27,196 bases of DNA from CAZFIM01 sp964519615. Lineage in GTDB: Bacteria; Chloroflexota; Dehalococcoidia; GIF9; UBA5629. The position numbers and the translations under genes are program-made. The notes under the pieces are model-generated. The model saw only the letters and a list, made by a program, of their open reading frames with translations. It was not told the origin of the DNA and searched no databases. Each line of letters starts with the position of its first letter. The stretch's first letter is position 1. The stretch covers positions 1 to 27,196 of the forward strand of contig CAZFIM010000035.1 of assembly GCA_964519615.1 (NCBI GenBank), in the 5' to 3' direction. Of the stretch, positions 1 to 7,165 are shown one piece after another.

Positions 1-1
1 C

Positions 2-496
2 ATCGCTATCTCATTGGCGCTGCATCGTCCGGAACTGAAGATTTTTGCTGTAGACAGTTCAGCACAGGCATTGCAGATTGCCTGTTTTAATGCACGCAGG
101 CATAATGTAGAAAACCGCATTACTTTTCTTTGCGGTAATCTGCTTACGCCTTTACCCGAACCGGTTGATATAATTGTCGCTAATCTTCCGTATATAAGCG
201 ATAATGAATTTAAAGCACTCGATCCTGAAATACGTGATTATGAACCCATGCTTGCACTTCGCGGAGGAAAAGAAGGTCTTGATATTATAGCTGAGCTGGT
301 TCAACAGGTAGGCAATTTAAAGGACTTGCCGTATTGTGTTTTGCTTGAAATTGCTCATACACATTCATCCGGTGTTAAGAACTTGCTTGTACCTTCACTG
401 CCAGAGGCAAAGTGTAATTTCATTAAAGATGGATCCGGTATTGAGCGGATTGCCCGAATTATCCTCTTACATGATGATTCAATTTTACAAATATAA
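2..496 (+). CDS. prmC: Peptide chain release factor N5-glutamine methyltransferase, C-terminal part (5' truncated by window edge)
   Basis: PrmC methylates the glutamine of the GGQ motif in release factors RF1 and RF2, using S-adenosylmethionine, in the cytoplasm. The frame is open from base 2, so the N-terminal helical domain and the first SAM-binding glycine loop lie outside the window. About 164 residues are visible of a family length near 280. The retained part has the acidic ribose-binding stretch (FAVDSSAQAL), the GNLL segment and the catalytic substrate-binding motif NLPY, a common variant of NPPY, in VANLPYIS. The C-terminal GGKEGLDII segment is also typical of the family. The gene ends 61 bp before etfB on the same strand. 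PrmC is normally next to prfA, which would lie to the left of the window. The motif set separates it from rRNA or DNA N6-adenine methylases fairly well. Confidence 0.88.
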   Translation: MAISLALHRPELKIFAVDSSAQALQIACFNARRHNVENRITFLCGNLLTPLPEPVDIIVANLPYISDNEFKALDPEIRDYEPMLALRGGKEGLDIIAELVQQVGNLKDLPYCVLLEIAHTHSSGVKNLLVPSLPEAKCNFIKDGSGIERIARIILLHDDSILQI

Positions 497-557
497 CCAA
501 TTCAACTAAAATATTTCTTATTTGTTTTGTCATAAATATAAAGGAGGTATTTAACCT

Positions 558-1358
558 ATGAACATGATCGTCTGTTGTAAACAGGTAATTGATCCTGAAG
601 CGCCTCCAGCAAGCTTTAAGATCGATGCTGCCAACAATCAAGTCGTGCCGCCTGCAAATGTCCCGCCTGTCATCAATCCTTTCGATGAAAATGCGGTTGA
701 AGCGGCGCTCAAAATCAAGGACCAGCAAGGCGGAAAAATTACCGTTATCAGCCTGGGTAATAACCTTGTCCGTGATGTGGTTAAGAAACCGTTATCAATG
801 GGAGCAGATGAGCTTATTCTGCTTGAAGATGCTACATTTGAAGGCGGAGACAGCTGGTCTACAGCGACCGCTCTGGTTGCCGCTATTAAAAAGGTTGGCG
901 AGTTCGATCTCATTTTCTGCGGCAGACAAGCCTCTGACTGGGACGCCGGTCAAGTCGGTTCGGGGATCGCTGAGATGCTTGGTATTCCCAGCGTTACACT
1001 GGCCCGTAAAGTAGAGGTAGCCGATGGCAAAGCAAAGGTCGAAAGAGTTATTCCCGATGGATATCAGGTCGTAGAGGCACCGCTACCTGCACTTATTACT
1101 GTGAGTAATGAGCTTGGCGAACCACGCTATGCCACCTTGAAAGGTATTATGGCTGCTGCTAAAAAACAACCGACAATCTGGAAACCTGCTGATTTGGACC
1201 TTGATGCTTCACAAATCGGTGCCGCCGGAAGAAAAGCAAACCTGCTTAAACTATTCCAGCCCGTTAGTGAAGGAAAGTGCGAGCTTATTGAGGCAGACTC
1301 ACCTGCAGAGGCCGGCGTAAAACTGGCTGAAAAATTAAGGGAAGTTAAACTAATCTAA
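558..1358 (+). CDS. etfB: Electron transfer flavoprotein beta subunit (EtfB/FixA family)
   Basis: Small subunit of the electron transfer flavoprotein, which with EtfA carries electrons from flavin dehydrogenases such as acyl-CoA dehydrogenases to a quinone reductase or, in bifurcating forms, to ferredoxin. The 266-residue length is normal. The N-terminus (IVCCKQVIDPEAPP), the NPFDENAVEAALKIKD segment, the AMP- or FAD-binding region around GRQASDWDAGQVG and the conserved NELGEPRYATLKGIM stretch are all typical. The ATG has a strong Shine-Dalgarno sequence, AAGGAGGT at 541-548, with a 9-base spacer. etfA follows after 36 bp, so the two are co-transcribed. No acyl-CoA dehydrogenase or FixCX gene lies beside it here, so the electron donor and acceptor cannot be read from context. 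Confidence 0.95.
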   Translation: MNMIVCCKQVIDPEAPPASFKIDAANNQVVPPANVPPVINPFDENAVEAALKIKDQQGGKITVISLGNNLVRDVVKKPLSMGADELILLEDATFEGGDSWSTATALVAAIKKVGEFDLIFCGRQASDWDAGQVGSGIAEMLGIPSVTLARKVEVADGKAKVERVIPDGYQVVEAPLPALITVSNELGEPRYATLKGIMAAAKKQPTIWKPADLDLDASQIGAAGRKANLLKLFQPVSEGKCELIEADSPAEAGVKLAEKLREVKLI

Positions 1359-1394
1359 ACAAGAAATATATCTGAGTAATTATAGGAGGTCGTA

Positions 1395-2387
1395 ATGACT
1401 GATAATAAAGGTGTTATGATAGTCGGTGAACTCACCGAAGGTAAACTGAGTTCAATCACTACAGAAATGCTTGGAGCGGGCAGAGCGCTCGCGGGAGCAC
1501 TGGGTGATGAAGTAATATGTGTACTGCTTGGGGACCAGCTTGGAGATGCTCCCAAGTCCGCCATAGCTTATGGTGCAGATAAGGTTTATGCACTGGAAGA
1601 CGCGCTTTTTAAAGAGTATCAGACTGAACCATATGTCGCTTCTATTGATAAACTGACTAAAGAACTTGCACCACGTATTCTGCTTATGGGGCAGACGGCT
1701 ATTGGTCGTGACCTCGCCCCAAGACTATCGTTCAGGCTAAACGTTCCGGTTTCAATGGACTGTCTCGAACTTAAAATCAACGATAGCAAAGCGCTGGAAA
1801 TGACACGGTCCGTATATGGTGGAAACGCACGGGCCATTTTCACTTCAAACGTTTATCCGCAAATGGCTACCATCAGGCAAAAAGCAGTTGCTCCGCTGGC
1901 TCCTGATGACTCGCGCAAGGGAGAAGTTATTGCTTATAAAGCAGATATCGACGCATCCGTGGTTAAAGCAAAGGTGCTTAATACTGTTAAAGAAGAGGTT
2001 GCTGGTATCAAACTTGAAGACGCTGAGGTTATCGTATCCGGCGGTAGAGGTATAGGTAACGCCGAAGGCTTCAAACAGCTTGAAGAACTGGCAAAACTTC
2101 TCAAAGGCGCTGTTGGCGCATCCAGACCCCCCTGTGACAATGGGTGGCTGCCCGATACCCAGCAAGTTGGCCTAACCGGTAAGATCGTATCCCCTGACCT
2201 TTACTTCGCAATAGCTATTTCAGGAGCAAGTCAGCACCTTTCCGGTTGTTCAGGCTGTAAGAACATTATCGCCATCAATAAAGATCCTGAAGCAAATATA
2301 TTCAAAAATGCACGTTTCGGTGTTGTTGGGGACTGGAAACAAGTCCTGCCGGCATTGACCGGAAAAGTTAAAGAACTTACCAGCTAA
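1395..2387 (+). CDS. etfA: Electron transfer flavoprotein alpha subunit (EtfA/FixB family)
   Basis: FAD-binding large subunit of the electron transfer flavoprotein; partner of the upstream EtfB. It has 330 residues, a normal length. The N-terminal half is the ETF alpha/beta domain (GVMIVGELTEGKLS). The C-terminal FAD domain is clear: SGGRGIG near residue 220, GASRPPCDNGWLPDTQQVG, TGKIVSPDLY, ISGASQHL near 275-282 and IAINKDPEANIF. Two cysteines, C285 and C288 (GCSGCK), sit in the loop just after the FAD-binding ISGxxQH motif, where many homologues have residues such as AGMKDS. The start is fixed by AGGAGGT at 1384-1390, four bases from ATG. A strong hairpin terminator follows the stop codon by 7 bp, ending the transcript. 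Confidence 0.95.
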   Translation: MTDNKGVMIVGELTEGKLSSITTEMLGAGRALAGALGDEVICVLLGDQLGDAPKSAIAYGADKVYALEDALFKEYQTEPYVASIDKLTKELAPRILLMGQTAIGRDLAPRLSFRLNVPVSMDCLELKINDSKALEMTRSVYGGNARAIFTSNVYPQMATIRQKAVAPLAPDDSRKGEVIAYKADIDASVVKAKVLNTVKEEVAGIKLEDAEVIVSGGRGIGNAEGFKQLEELAKLLKGAVGASRPPCDNGWLPDTQQVGLTGKIVSPDLYFAIAISGASQHLSGCSGCKNIIAINKDPEANIFKNARFGVVGDWKQVLPALTGKVKELTS

Positions 2388-2394
2388 AGATAGC

Positions 2395-2425
2395 AAAAGC
2401 CCGGGGTTCATATCCCCGGGCTTTT
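2395..2425 (+). terminator. Intrinsic terminator between etfA and the convergent EF-G paralogue
   Basis: A perfect 12-bp inverted repeat (AAAAGCCCGGGG and CCCCGGGCTTTT) flanks a 7-base loop. It lies just after the etfA stop, and a T-rich run follows on the plus strand. The outer A and T arms let the same hairpin work from the opposite strand, so it probably serves the convergent EF-G-like gene that ends at 2455 as well. Confidence 0.93.
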
Positions 2426-2454
2426 ATTCTTTCTCTATTATTAAAACGGTATAA

Positions 2455-4532
2455 TTATTCCTTTGCCTGATTTGCTTGCGATATTATATGCTGGGTAATA
2501 TTCCCCGGCACTTCTTCATAATGGCTAAATTCCACTGTAAATGTTCCCCTGCCCTGCGTAATTGACCGAAGATCTATAGCGTATCGTTGTACTTCCGCCA
2601 GTGGAGCCTGCGCCTGGATTATATTAATACCCCCTCCCGGATTCATCCCCTGTACCCTGGCACGTTTGGTATTGAGGTCACCGATTATATCACCGGTATA
2701 ATTATCAGGAACCGTTATCGTCATATTCATTATAGGTTCGAGCAGTACAGGTTGTCCCTGTGACATTCCCTTTTTAAATGCTTGAGCTGCTGCGATTTTA
2801 AAAGCCATTTCAGACGAGTCAACAGGATGATAGCTGCCGTCATAGAGGTTGACTTTAATATCAACGGCAGGATATTTTGCCAAAACACCCTCGGCCTTAG
2901 CCTCCACAACTCCTTTTTCTACCGCCGGTATATAGTTTCTGGGCACTGTACCGCCAACGACCGACTCAGTAAACTCAAAACCGCTTCCCTTCGGTAACGG
3001 CTGCATTTCCAGTAATACATGTCCATACTGACCATGGCCGCCTGTCTGTTTCTTGTGTTTGTATTCCGCTTTCACAGCAGCTGTTATTGTCTCCTTATAC
3101 GGGACTCTGGGAGTTTCTAGCGTCACGTCTACACCGAACTTGCGCAATAGCCTGTCAGAGACAACATCCAGATGCGTATCCCCCATTCCTCCGATTAACA
3201 TCTCCCCAACATCAGCCTCGCGCCTCAGTTTAATAGTCATATCCTCTTCTGTAATCTTAGGCAGCGCCATACTCATCTTGTCCAGGTCTGCCTTGGACTT
3301 TGGAAACACCGCCATATACAGCACAGGCACGGGAAAATCTATTCCCGACAATTTATATTGCTTGTCTTTCATCCCCAAGGTNNNNNNNNNNTATCACCGG
3401 TAGCAGTAGTTGTCAGTTTGGCTACTGCGCCAATATCACCAGCTATAACTCTGGTCGTGTTCTCCTGGTTTTTACCGCGTAAATAGAACAATTGGCCAAC
3501 TCTCTCAGTGGCCCCTTTTGATACATTCCAGATCTGAGAATTGCTATCAATAGAACCGGAATATACCCGGAATAGACTTATTTTACCAACATGCGTATCT
3601 GTTGTAGTTTTAAATACGAGCGCGGCTAGAGGTCCCTCTGCATCTGGTTGCAGCATTTCCTCCTCACCGCCGGCTGCCTTCGTCACCTTAATGGAACCTC
3701 GTTCTACCGGTGAAGGGATATATGAATAAATTGCATCCATCAGCGGATTTATGCAAAGATTATTGAGAGAAGAGCCCAGCAGCACCGGTATAACTTTTCC
3801 TTGCATTGTAGCCTTCTTCAAACAACTATATATTTGATCCTCTGTTATCTCCACTCCGTCCAGGTAACTCATCAATAATTCGTCATCTACTTCCACAACG
3901 GCCTCAATCAGTTTATCTCTATATGAATTTACTTTATCCGCGATATCAGCTGGTATTTCTATTTCCTTGATCGGGTTCCCCGTAAATCCTTTCCTCGTAA
4001 TGATATCGACATAACCTTTAAAATCTTTCTGCGATCCTATTGGTAATTGAATCGGGATACATTTCTTATCGAGTTTTGTTTCTACTGCCTGCATGGTATC
4101 ATAGAAATTTGCGTTTTCACGATCCATCTTATTAATGTACATTATCGTTGGAAGCTGTAAATCATCTCTTCGCTTCCATACCTTTTCCGTCCCTACTTCA
4201 ACGCCGGATGAAGCACAAACCACAATCACTGCTCCTTCAGCGACCCGCAACCCTGACTGCACTTCGCCGTAGAAGTCAGGATAACCAGGAGTATCAAGCA
4301 AATTAAGCTTGGCATCTTTCCAAGGGCAAGGTACTACGGAGAGATTAATGCTAATTTTACGTTTGGACTCATCAGGATCATAGTCTGATACTGTGCTGCC
4401 TTCATCAACTTTTCCGATGCGGGTTATGACTCCCGCATTAAAAAGCATAGCCTCAACAATCGATGTTTTTCCTGCGCCGGAGTGGGATAAAAACACGACA
4501 TTACGGATTTTGTCTGAATTAAACTGGCTCAC
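2455..4532 (-). CDS. Elongation factor G-like GTPase (FusA2-type paralogue), interrupted by an N run
   Basis: Translational GTPase of the EF-G family. In order it has: a GTPase domain with P-loop SHSGAGKT (residues 16-23), G3 motif DTPGYPDF (80-87) and G4 NKMD; domain II ending GDIGAVAKLTTTATGD; then, after the N run, domains III-V (PKSKADLDKMS, GMGDTHLDVVSDRLLRKFG, YKHKKQTGGHGQYG, GGGINIIQAQAP). The first half is in a different frame from the second across the 10 Ns. Joining the flanks with one shared base gives TGDTLGMKD and a 688-residue product, the usual EF-G length, so I treat it as one intact gene. The start is GTG with GAGGT upstream. Canonical EF-G has DTPGH; here the catalytic His is Tyr84. 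The switch I Thr also appears to be Ser (RKISI). This matches the paralogous EF-G-like group rather than the main translocase. It is divergent from gatC. Confidence 0.88.
3382..3391. other. Assembly gap (10 Ns) inside the EF-G-like gene
   Basis: Ten Ns separate the two coding halves. On the minus strand the left flank ends GGTGATA and the right flank begins ACCTTGGGG. A 10-base gap breaks the frame. An overlap of one base, giving GGTGATACCTTGGGG, restores it and yields the family-typical TGDTL sequence. The N count therefore looks like a placeholder, not a measured length. Confidence 0.9.
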
Positions 4533-4574
4533 TTCGTTACCTCAATCAAGTTATTTACTTACAGGACATTCCGA

Positions 4575-4604
4575 ATTGTATCAGCGTCCCGCTCCTAGCG
4601 TCAA
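4575..4604 (-). promoter_or_regulatory. Candidate sigma70-type promoter for the EF-G-like gene
   Basis: On the minus strand, TTGACG (plus positions 4599-4604) and TACAAT (4575-4580) are separated by 18 bp. Each hexamer matches the consensus at five of six positions. The predicted transcript start is about 35 bp before the GTG start codon at 4532. Confidence 0.6.
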
Positions 4605-4646
4605 GGTCACAGGAGTAGTGTCCGGTATCAAGAACTGTTCTTCTTA

Positions 4647-4655
4647 TGGTATAAT
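4647..4655 (+). promoter_or_regulatory. Candidate extended -10 promoter for gatC-gatA
   Basis: The sequence TGGTATAAT is a TGn extension with a perfect TATAAT at 4650-4655. It lies about 50 bp before the gatC ATG and points away from the EF-G-like promoter. No good -35 hexamer is visible at the usual distance, which an extended -10 element can tolerate. Confidence 0.45.
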
Positions 4656-4706
4656 TCCTCTGGCTTATATTACAATATTCCCGTAAAAAGCCTCTTTGTT
4701 TTAATA

Positions 4707-4994
4707 ATGAAATTAAGTCGCGAAGAAGTACAACATATTGCCCTACTGGCACGAGTGGGCATTGATGATGCAGAAATTGAAAAATTCAGGCACCAACTAT
4801 CTGCCATCCTTGAAAATTTCGAGATACTTCAAGAGATAGATACGTGTCAGCTTCCTCCTACCGCTCAGTCTGTAAATCTGCAGAATGTCTTAAGAGATGA
4901 TATAGCCGGAATATCTAACCCACCAACAGAGATATTGGCGAATGCACCTCATCGTGAGAATGACTATTTTCGAGTACAATCCGTTTTAGATTAG
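4707..4994 (+). CDS. gatC: Aspartyl/glutamyl-tRNA(Asn/Gln) amidotransferase subunit C
   Basis: Small subunit of the GatCAB amidotransferase, which converts misacylated Glu-tRNA(Gln) and Asp-tRNA(Asn) to the amidated forms. GatC wraps around and stabilises the GatA-GatB complex. The product is 95 residues, normal for the family. The N-terminus (LSREEVQHIALLARVGI) and the middle HQLSAILENFEILQEIDT are characteristic. The C-terminus carries the LRDD and NAPHRENDYFRVQSVLD signature. No clear Shine-Dalgarno sequence precedes the ATG (the upstream sequence is T-rich). The gatA ATG begins three bases after the TAG stop, so the two are transcriptionally and probably translationally coupled. Confidence 0.95.
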   Translation: MKLSREEVQHIALLARVGIDDAEIEKFRHQLSAILENFEILQEIDTCQLPPTAQSVNLQNVLRDDIAGISNPPTEILANAPHRENDYFRVQSVLD

Positions 4995-4997
4995 ATA

Positions 4998-6470
4998 ATG
5001 AATAACCTACATCAACTTACCATCGCCCAGGCTCATAAGCTCTTACATGAGAAACAAATTACCTCCGTTGAGCTTACCACTGCTTGCCTTGAGCGTATAG
5101 CTCAAATCGAAGACAAGGTTCACGCTTGCGTTACGATTTCGCAAGAAACAGCTCTTGATCAAGCACGTAAAGCTGACAAAATTTTGCAGAGCGATAATAG
5201 TGCGCCTTATCTGACGGGCATACCGATGTTGATCAAGGACAATATGTGCACCAGAGGTATACGTACCACCTGCTCATCAAAAATGCTGGAAAATTTCATC
5301 CCACCTTATAACGCTTGCGTGGTAGAAAAACTGTTGTCAAGTAATGTTATTATTCTCGGCAAGACTAACATGGACGAGTTTGCTATGGGATCATCTACAG
5401 AGAATTCAGGTTTTTTCCCAACGCACAATCCATGGAATCTTGACTGTGTACCCGGCGGAAGCAGCGGCGGTTCCGCTGTTGCTGTTGCTTCGGATGAGGC
5501 AATTTTTTCTTTGGGTTCCGATACGGGAGGTAGTATACGGCAACCGGCAGGTTTTTGTAATGTTGTGGGGTTGAAACCCACTTATGGGCGCGTTAGCAGA
5601 TATGGCCTTGTAGCTTTTGCCAGTTCTCTCGATCAAATTGGTCCGCTAACTAAATCAGTTGAGGATTGTGCCTGCGTTATGAATACTATTTCGGGACACG
5701 ATTGTAGAGATTCCACCTCTGTTCCACATCCGATACCCGACTATACGCGTGCACTTAAAACTGATCTGAAGTCGTTGCGGATCGGCATCCCAAAAGAATT
5801 TTTTGTTGAAGGAATGCAAGAAGGAGTTAAAGAAAACGTATTAACCGCAATCAAGACTCTTGAACTACTTGGCGCCAGTATTGACTGGGAAGCATCTCTG
5901 CCTCATACCAAATATGCCTTATCAGCCTATTACATTATTGCCCCCTCGGAAGCTTCGGCAAATCTTGCTCGCTATGATGGATTCAAATACGGCTATTCTT
6001 ATCCTGCAGCAAAAACCATATGGGAAGAGATGGAAAAGACCAAACAGCTTGGCTTCGGTCCTGAAGTTAAAAGGCGTATCATGCTTGGTACTTATTCTCT
6101 TTCAGCAGGTTATTACGATGCTTATTACCTTAAAGCACAGAAGGTACGAACTCTGATCAAACAGGAATTCGATAAAGCATTTGAAAAATACGATGTTCTT
6201 GTCACACCCACTTCACCCACAGTGCCATTCAAGATAGGCGATAGAGTTGATGATCCTCTGCAGATGTATCTGGCTGATGTATGCACCCTGCCGATAAATA
6301 TCGCTGGAGTGCCGGCCATTTCAATCCCCTGCGGATTTGCAGACGAGCTGCCGACCGGCCTTCAAATTATAGGTAAACATTTCGCTGAAGAGACTCTACT
6401 GGGGGTAGCAAATGCTTATGAGCAAGCTACAAAGTGGCATACAATGAAGCCGCCCCCTATAGCTTCATAA
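4998..6470 (+). CDS. gatA: Aspartyl/glutamyl-tRNA(Asn/Gln) amidotransferase subunit A
   Basis: Amidase subunit of GatCAB. It hydrolyses glutamine and delivers ammonia to GatB for transamidation of Glu-tRNA(Gln) or Asp-tRNA(Asn). The product has 490 residues, normal for GatA. The amidase-signature catalytic triad is complete: Lys80 in PMLIKDN, Ser155 in PGGSSGGSA and Ser179 in SDTGGSIRQPA. The GatA-specific segments GLKPTYGRVSRYGL and FGPEVKRRIMLGTY are present. No Shine-Dalgarno sequence is apparent before the ATG, and translation probably depends on ribosomes finishing gatC three bases upstream. gatB, often the next gene, is absent; a regulator gene follows after 171 bp. Presence of GatCA suggests that the organism makes Gln-tRNA or Asn-tRNA by the indirect route. 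Confidence 0.97.
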   Translation: MNNLHQLTIAQAHKLLHEKQITSVELTTACLERIAQIEDKVHACVTISQETALDQARKADKILQSDNSAPYLTGIPMLIKDNMCTRGIRTTCSSKMLENFIPPYNACVVEKLLSSNVIILGKTNMDEFAMGSSTENSGFFPTHNPWNLDCVPGGSSGGSAVAVASDEAIFSLGSDTGGSIRQPAGFCNVVGLKPTYGRVSRYGLVAFASSLDQIGPLTKSVEDCACVMNTISGHDCRDSTSVPHPIPDYTRALKTDLKSLRIGIPKEFFVEGMQEGVKENVLTAIKTLELLGASIDWEASLPHTKYALSAYYIIAPSEASANLARYDGFKYGYSYPAAKTIWEEMEKTKQLGFGPEVKRRIMLGTYSLSAGYYDAYYLKAQKVRTLIKQEFDKAFEKYDVLVTPTSPTVPFKIGDRVDDPLQMYLADVCTLPINIAGVPAISIPCGFADELPTGLQIIGKHFAEETLLGVANAYEQATKWHTMKPPPIAS

Positions 6471-6580
6471 GTACATCAGAGACGCAGTATCGATAATATC
6501 TGTTGATTTTTCAGTCTATAATATGCTAAGTGCTGTAAAATTAGTGAGTCGTTAATACAGGATAGAATGTCGTAAACCTT

Positions 6581-6589
6581 TGCTATAAT
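6581..6589 (+). promoter_or_regulatory. Candidate extended -10 promoter for the Lrp-family regulator gene
   Basis: The 171-bp gap between gatA and the regulator holds TGCTATAAT, a TGn extension plus TATAAT at 6584-6589, about 53 bp before the ATG. Two more TATAAT strings occur in the same gap, at 6517-6522 and 6599-6604, and none has a good -35 hexamer. The gap shows no convincing terminator hairpin and no other gene. Confidence 0.38.
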
Positions 6590-6641
6590 GTTCATGTATA
6601 TAATTTCTCATATCGGTTAATGATAATAAGGGAGGGGATTA

Positions 6642-7121
6642 ATGAGACAAATATTTGAAATACTTGAAAACGACGCCAAAATCACCCCGGAAAAAATTTC
6701 TAACATGACTGGTATTTCTGCCGCTGATGTTAAGGAGGAAATTCAAAAGGCAGAAGAGAATAAAACAATTTTAAAATACAAAACTGTTATTAACTGGTCT
6801 AAACTCGGCGAAAATAAAGTGATAGCCCTGGTAGAAGTCAAGGTAATACCACAGCATGATGCAGGGTTTGATGCAATTGCCGAGCGAATTTACCGTTTTT
6901 CTCAAGCACGCTCCGTCTATCTGGCATCGGGAACCTATGATCTTGCTATTATCGTTGAAGGTGAATCGATGCATGAGATAGCTCTCTTTGTATCGGAAAA
7001 ACTGGCTCCTATGGATGCAGTTCAAAGTACTGTTACTCATTTTATCTTGAAAACCTATAAAGAAGATGGTGAGATTCTTGAAGGCGGTGAAGGTACTAAG
7101 AGACTTCCCATCACTCCTTAA
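6642..7121 (+). CDS. Lrp/AsnC-family transcriptional regulator
   Basis: DNA-binding regulator of the feast/famine family; such proteins sense amino acids and assemble as dimers to octamers. The product has 159 residues, typical of the family. An N-terminal winged helix-turn-helix (roughly residues 3-50) starts IFEILENDAKITPEKISNM, and the recognition-helix part GISAADVKEEIQKAE is visible. The C-terminal RAM ligand-binding domain follows (VIALVEVKVIP, then ARSVYLASGTYDLAIIVEG). A strong ribosome-binding site, GGGAGGGG at 6630-6637, lies four bases from ATG. The aminotransferase gene starts 44 bp downstream on the same strand, so the regulator probably controls its own transcript and amino-acid turnover through that enzyme. 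The ligand cannot be read from the sequence. Confidence 0.92.
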   Translation: MRQIFEILENDAKITPEKISNMTGISAADVKEEIQKAEENKTILKYKTVINWSKLGENKVIALVEVKVIPQHDAGFDAIAERIYRFSQARSVYLASGTYDLAIIVEGESMHEIALFVSEKLAPMDAVQSTVTHFILKTYKEDGEILEGGEGTKRLPITP

Positions 7122-7165
7122 GATGCCATCCTTGCTTCAGCTATAGTAATCAGGAAAGCGTGTAA

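Noticed and set aside
3369..4532. The EF-G-like gene as two separate or frameshifted genes, the first ending in PWG after the Ns.
   Set aside because: The break falls exactly at the N run. Joining the flanks restores the frame and family sequence, so this is an assembly effect.
4533..4706. Small ORFs between the EF-G-like gene and gatC (both strands).
   Set aside because: The region is explained by two divergent promoters and leaders. The short frames run into neighbouring genes and resemble nothing known.
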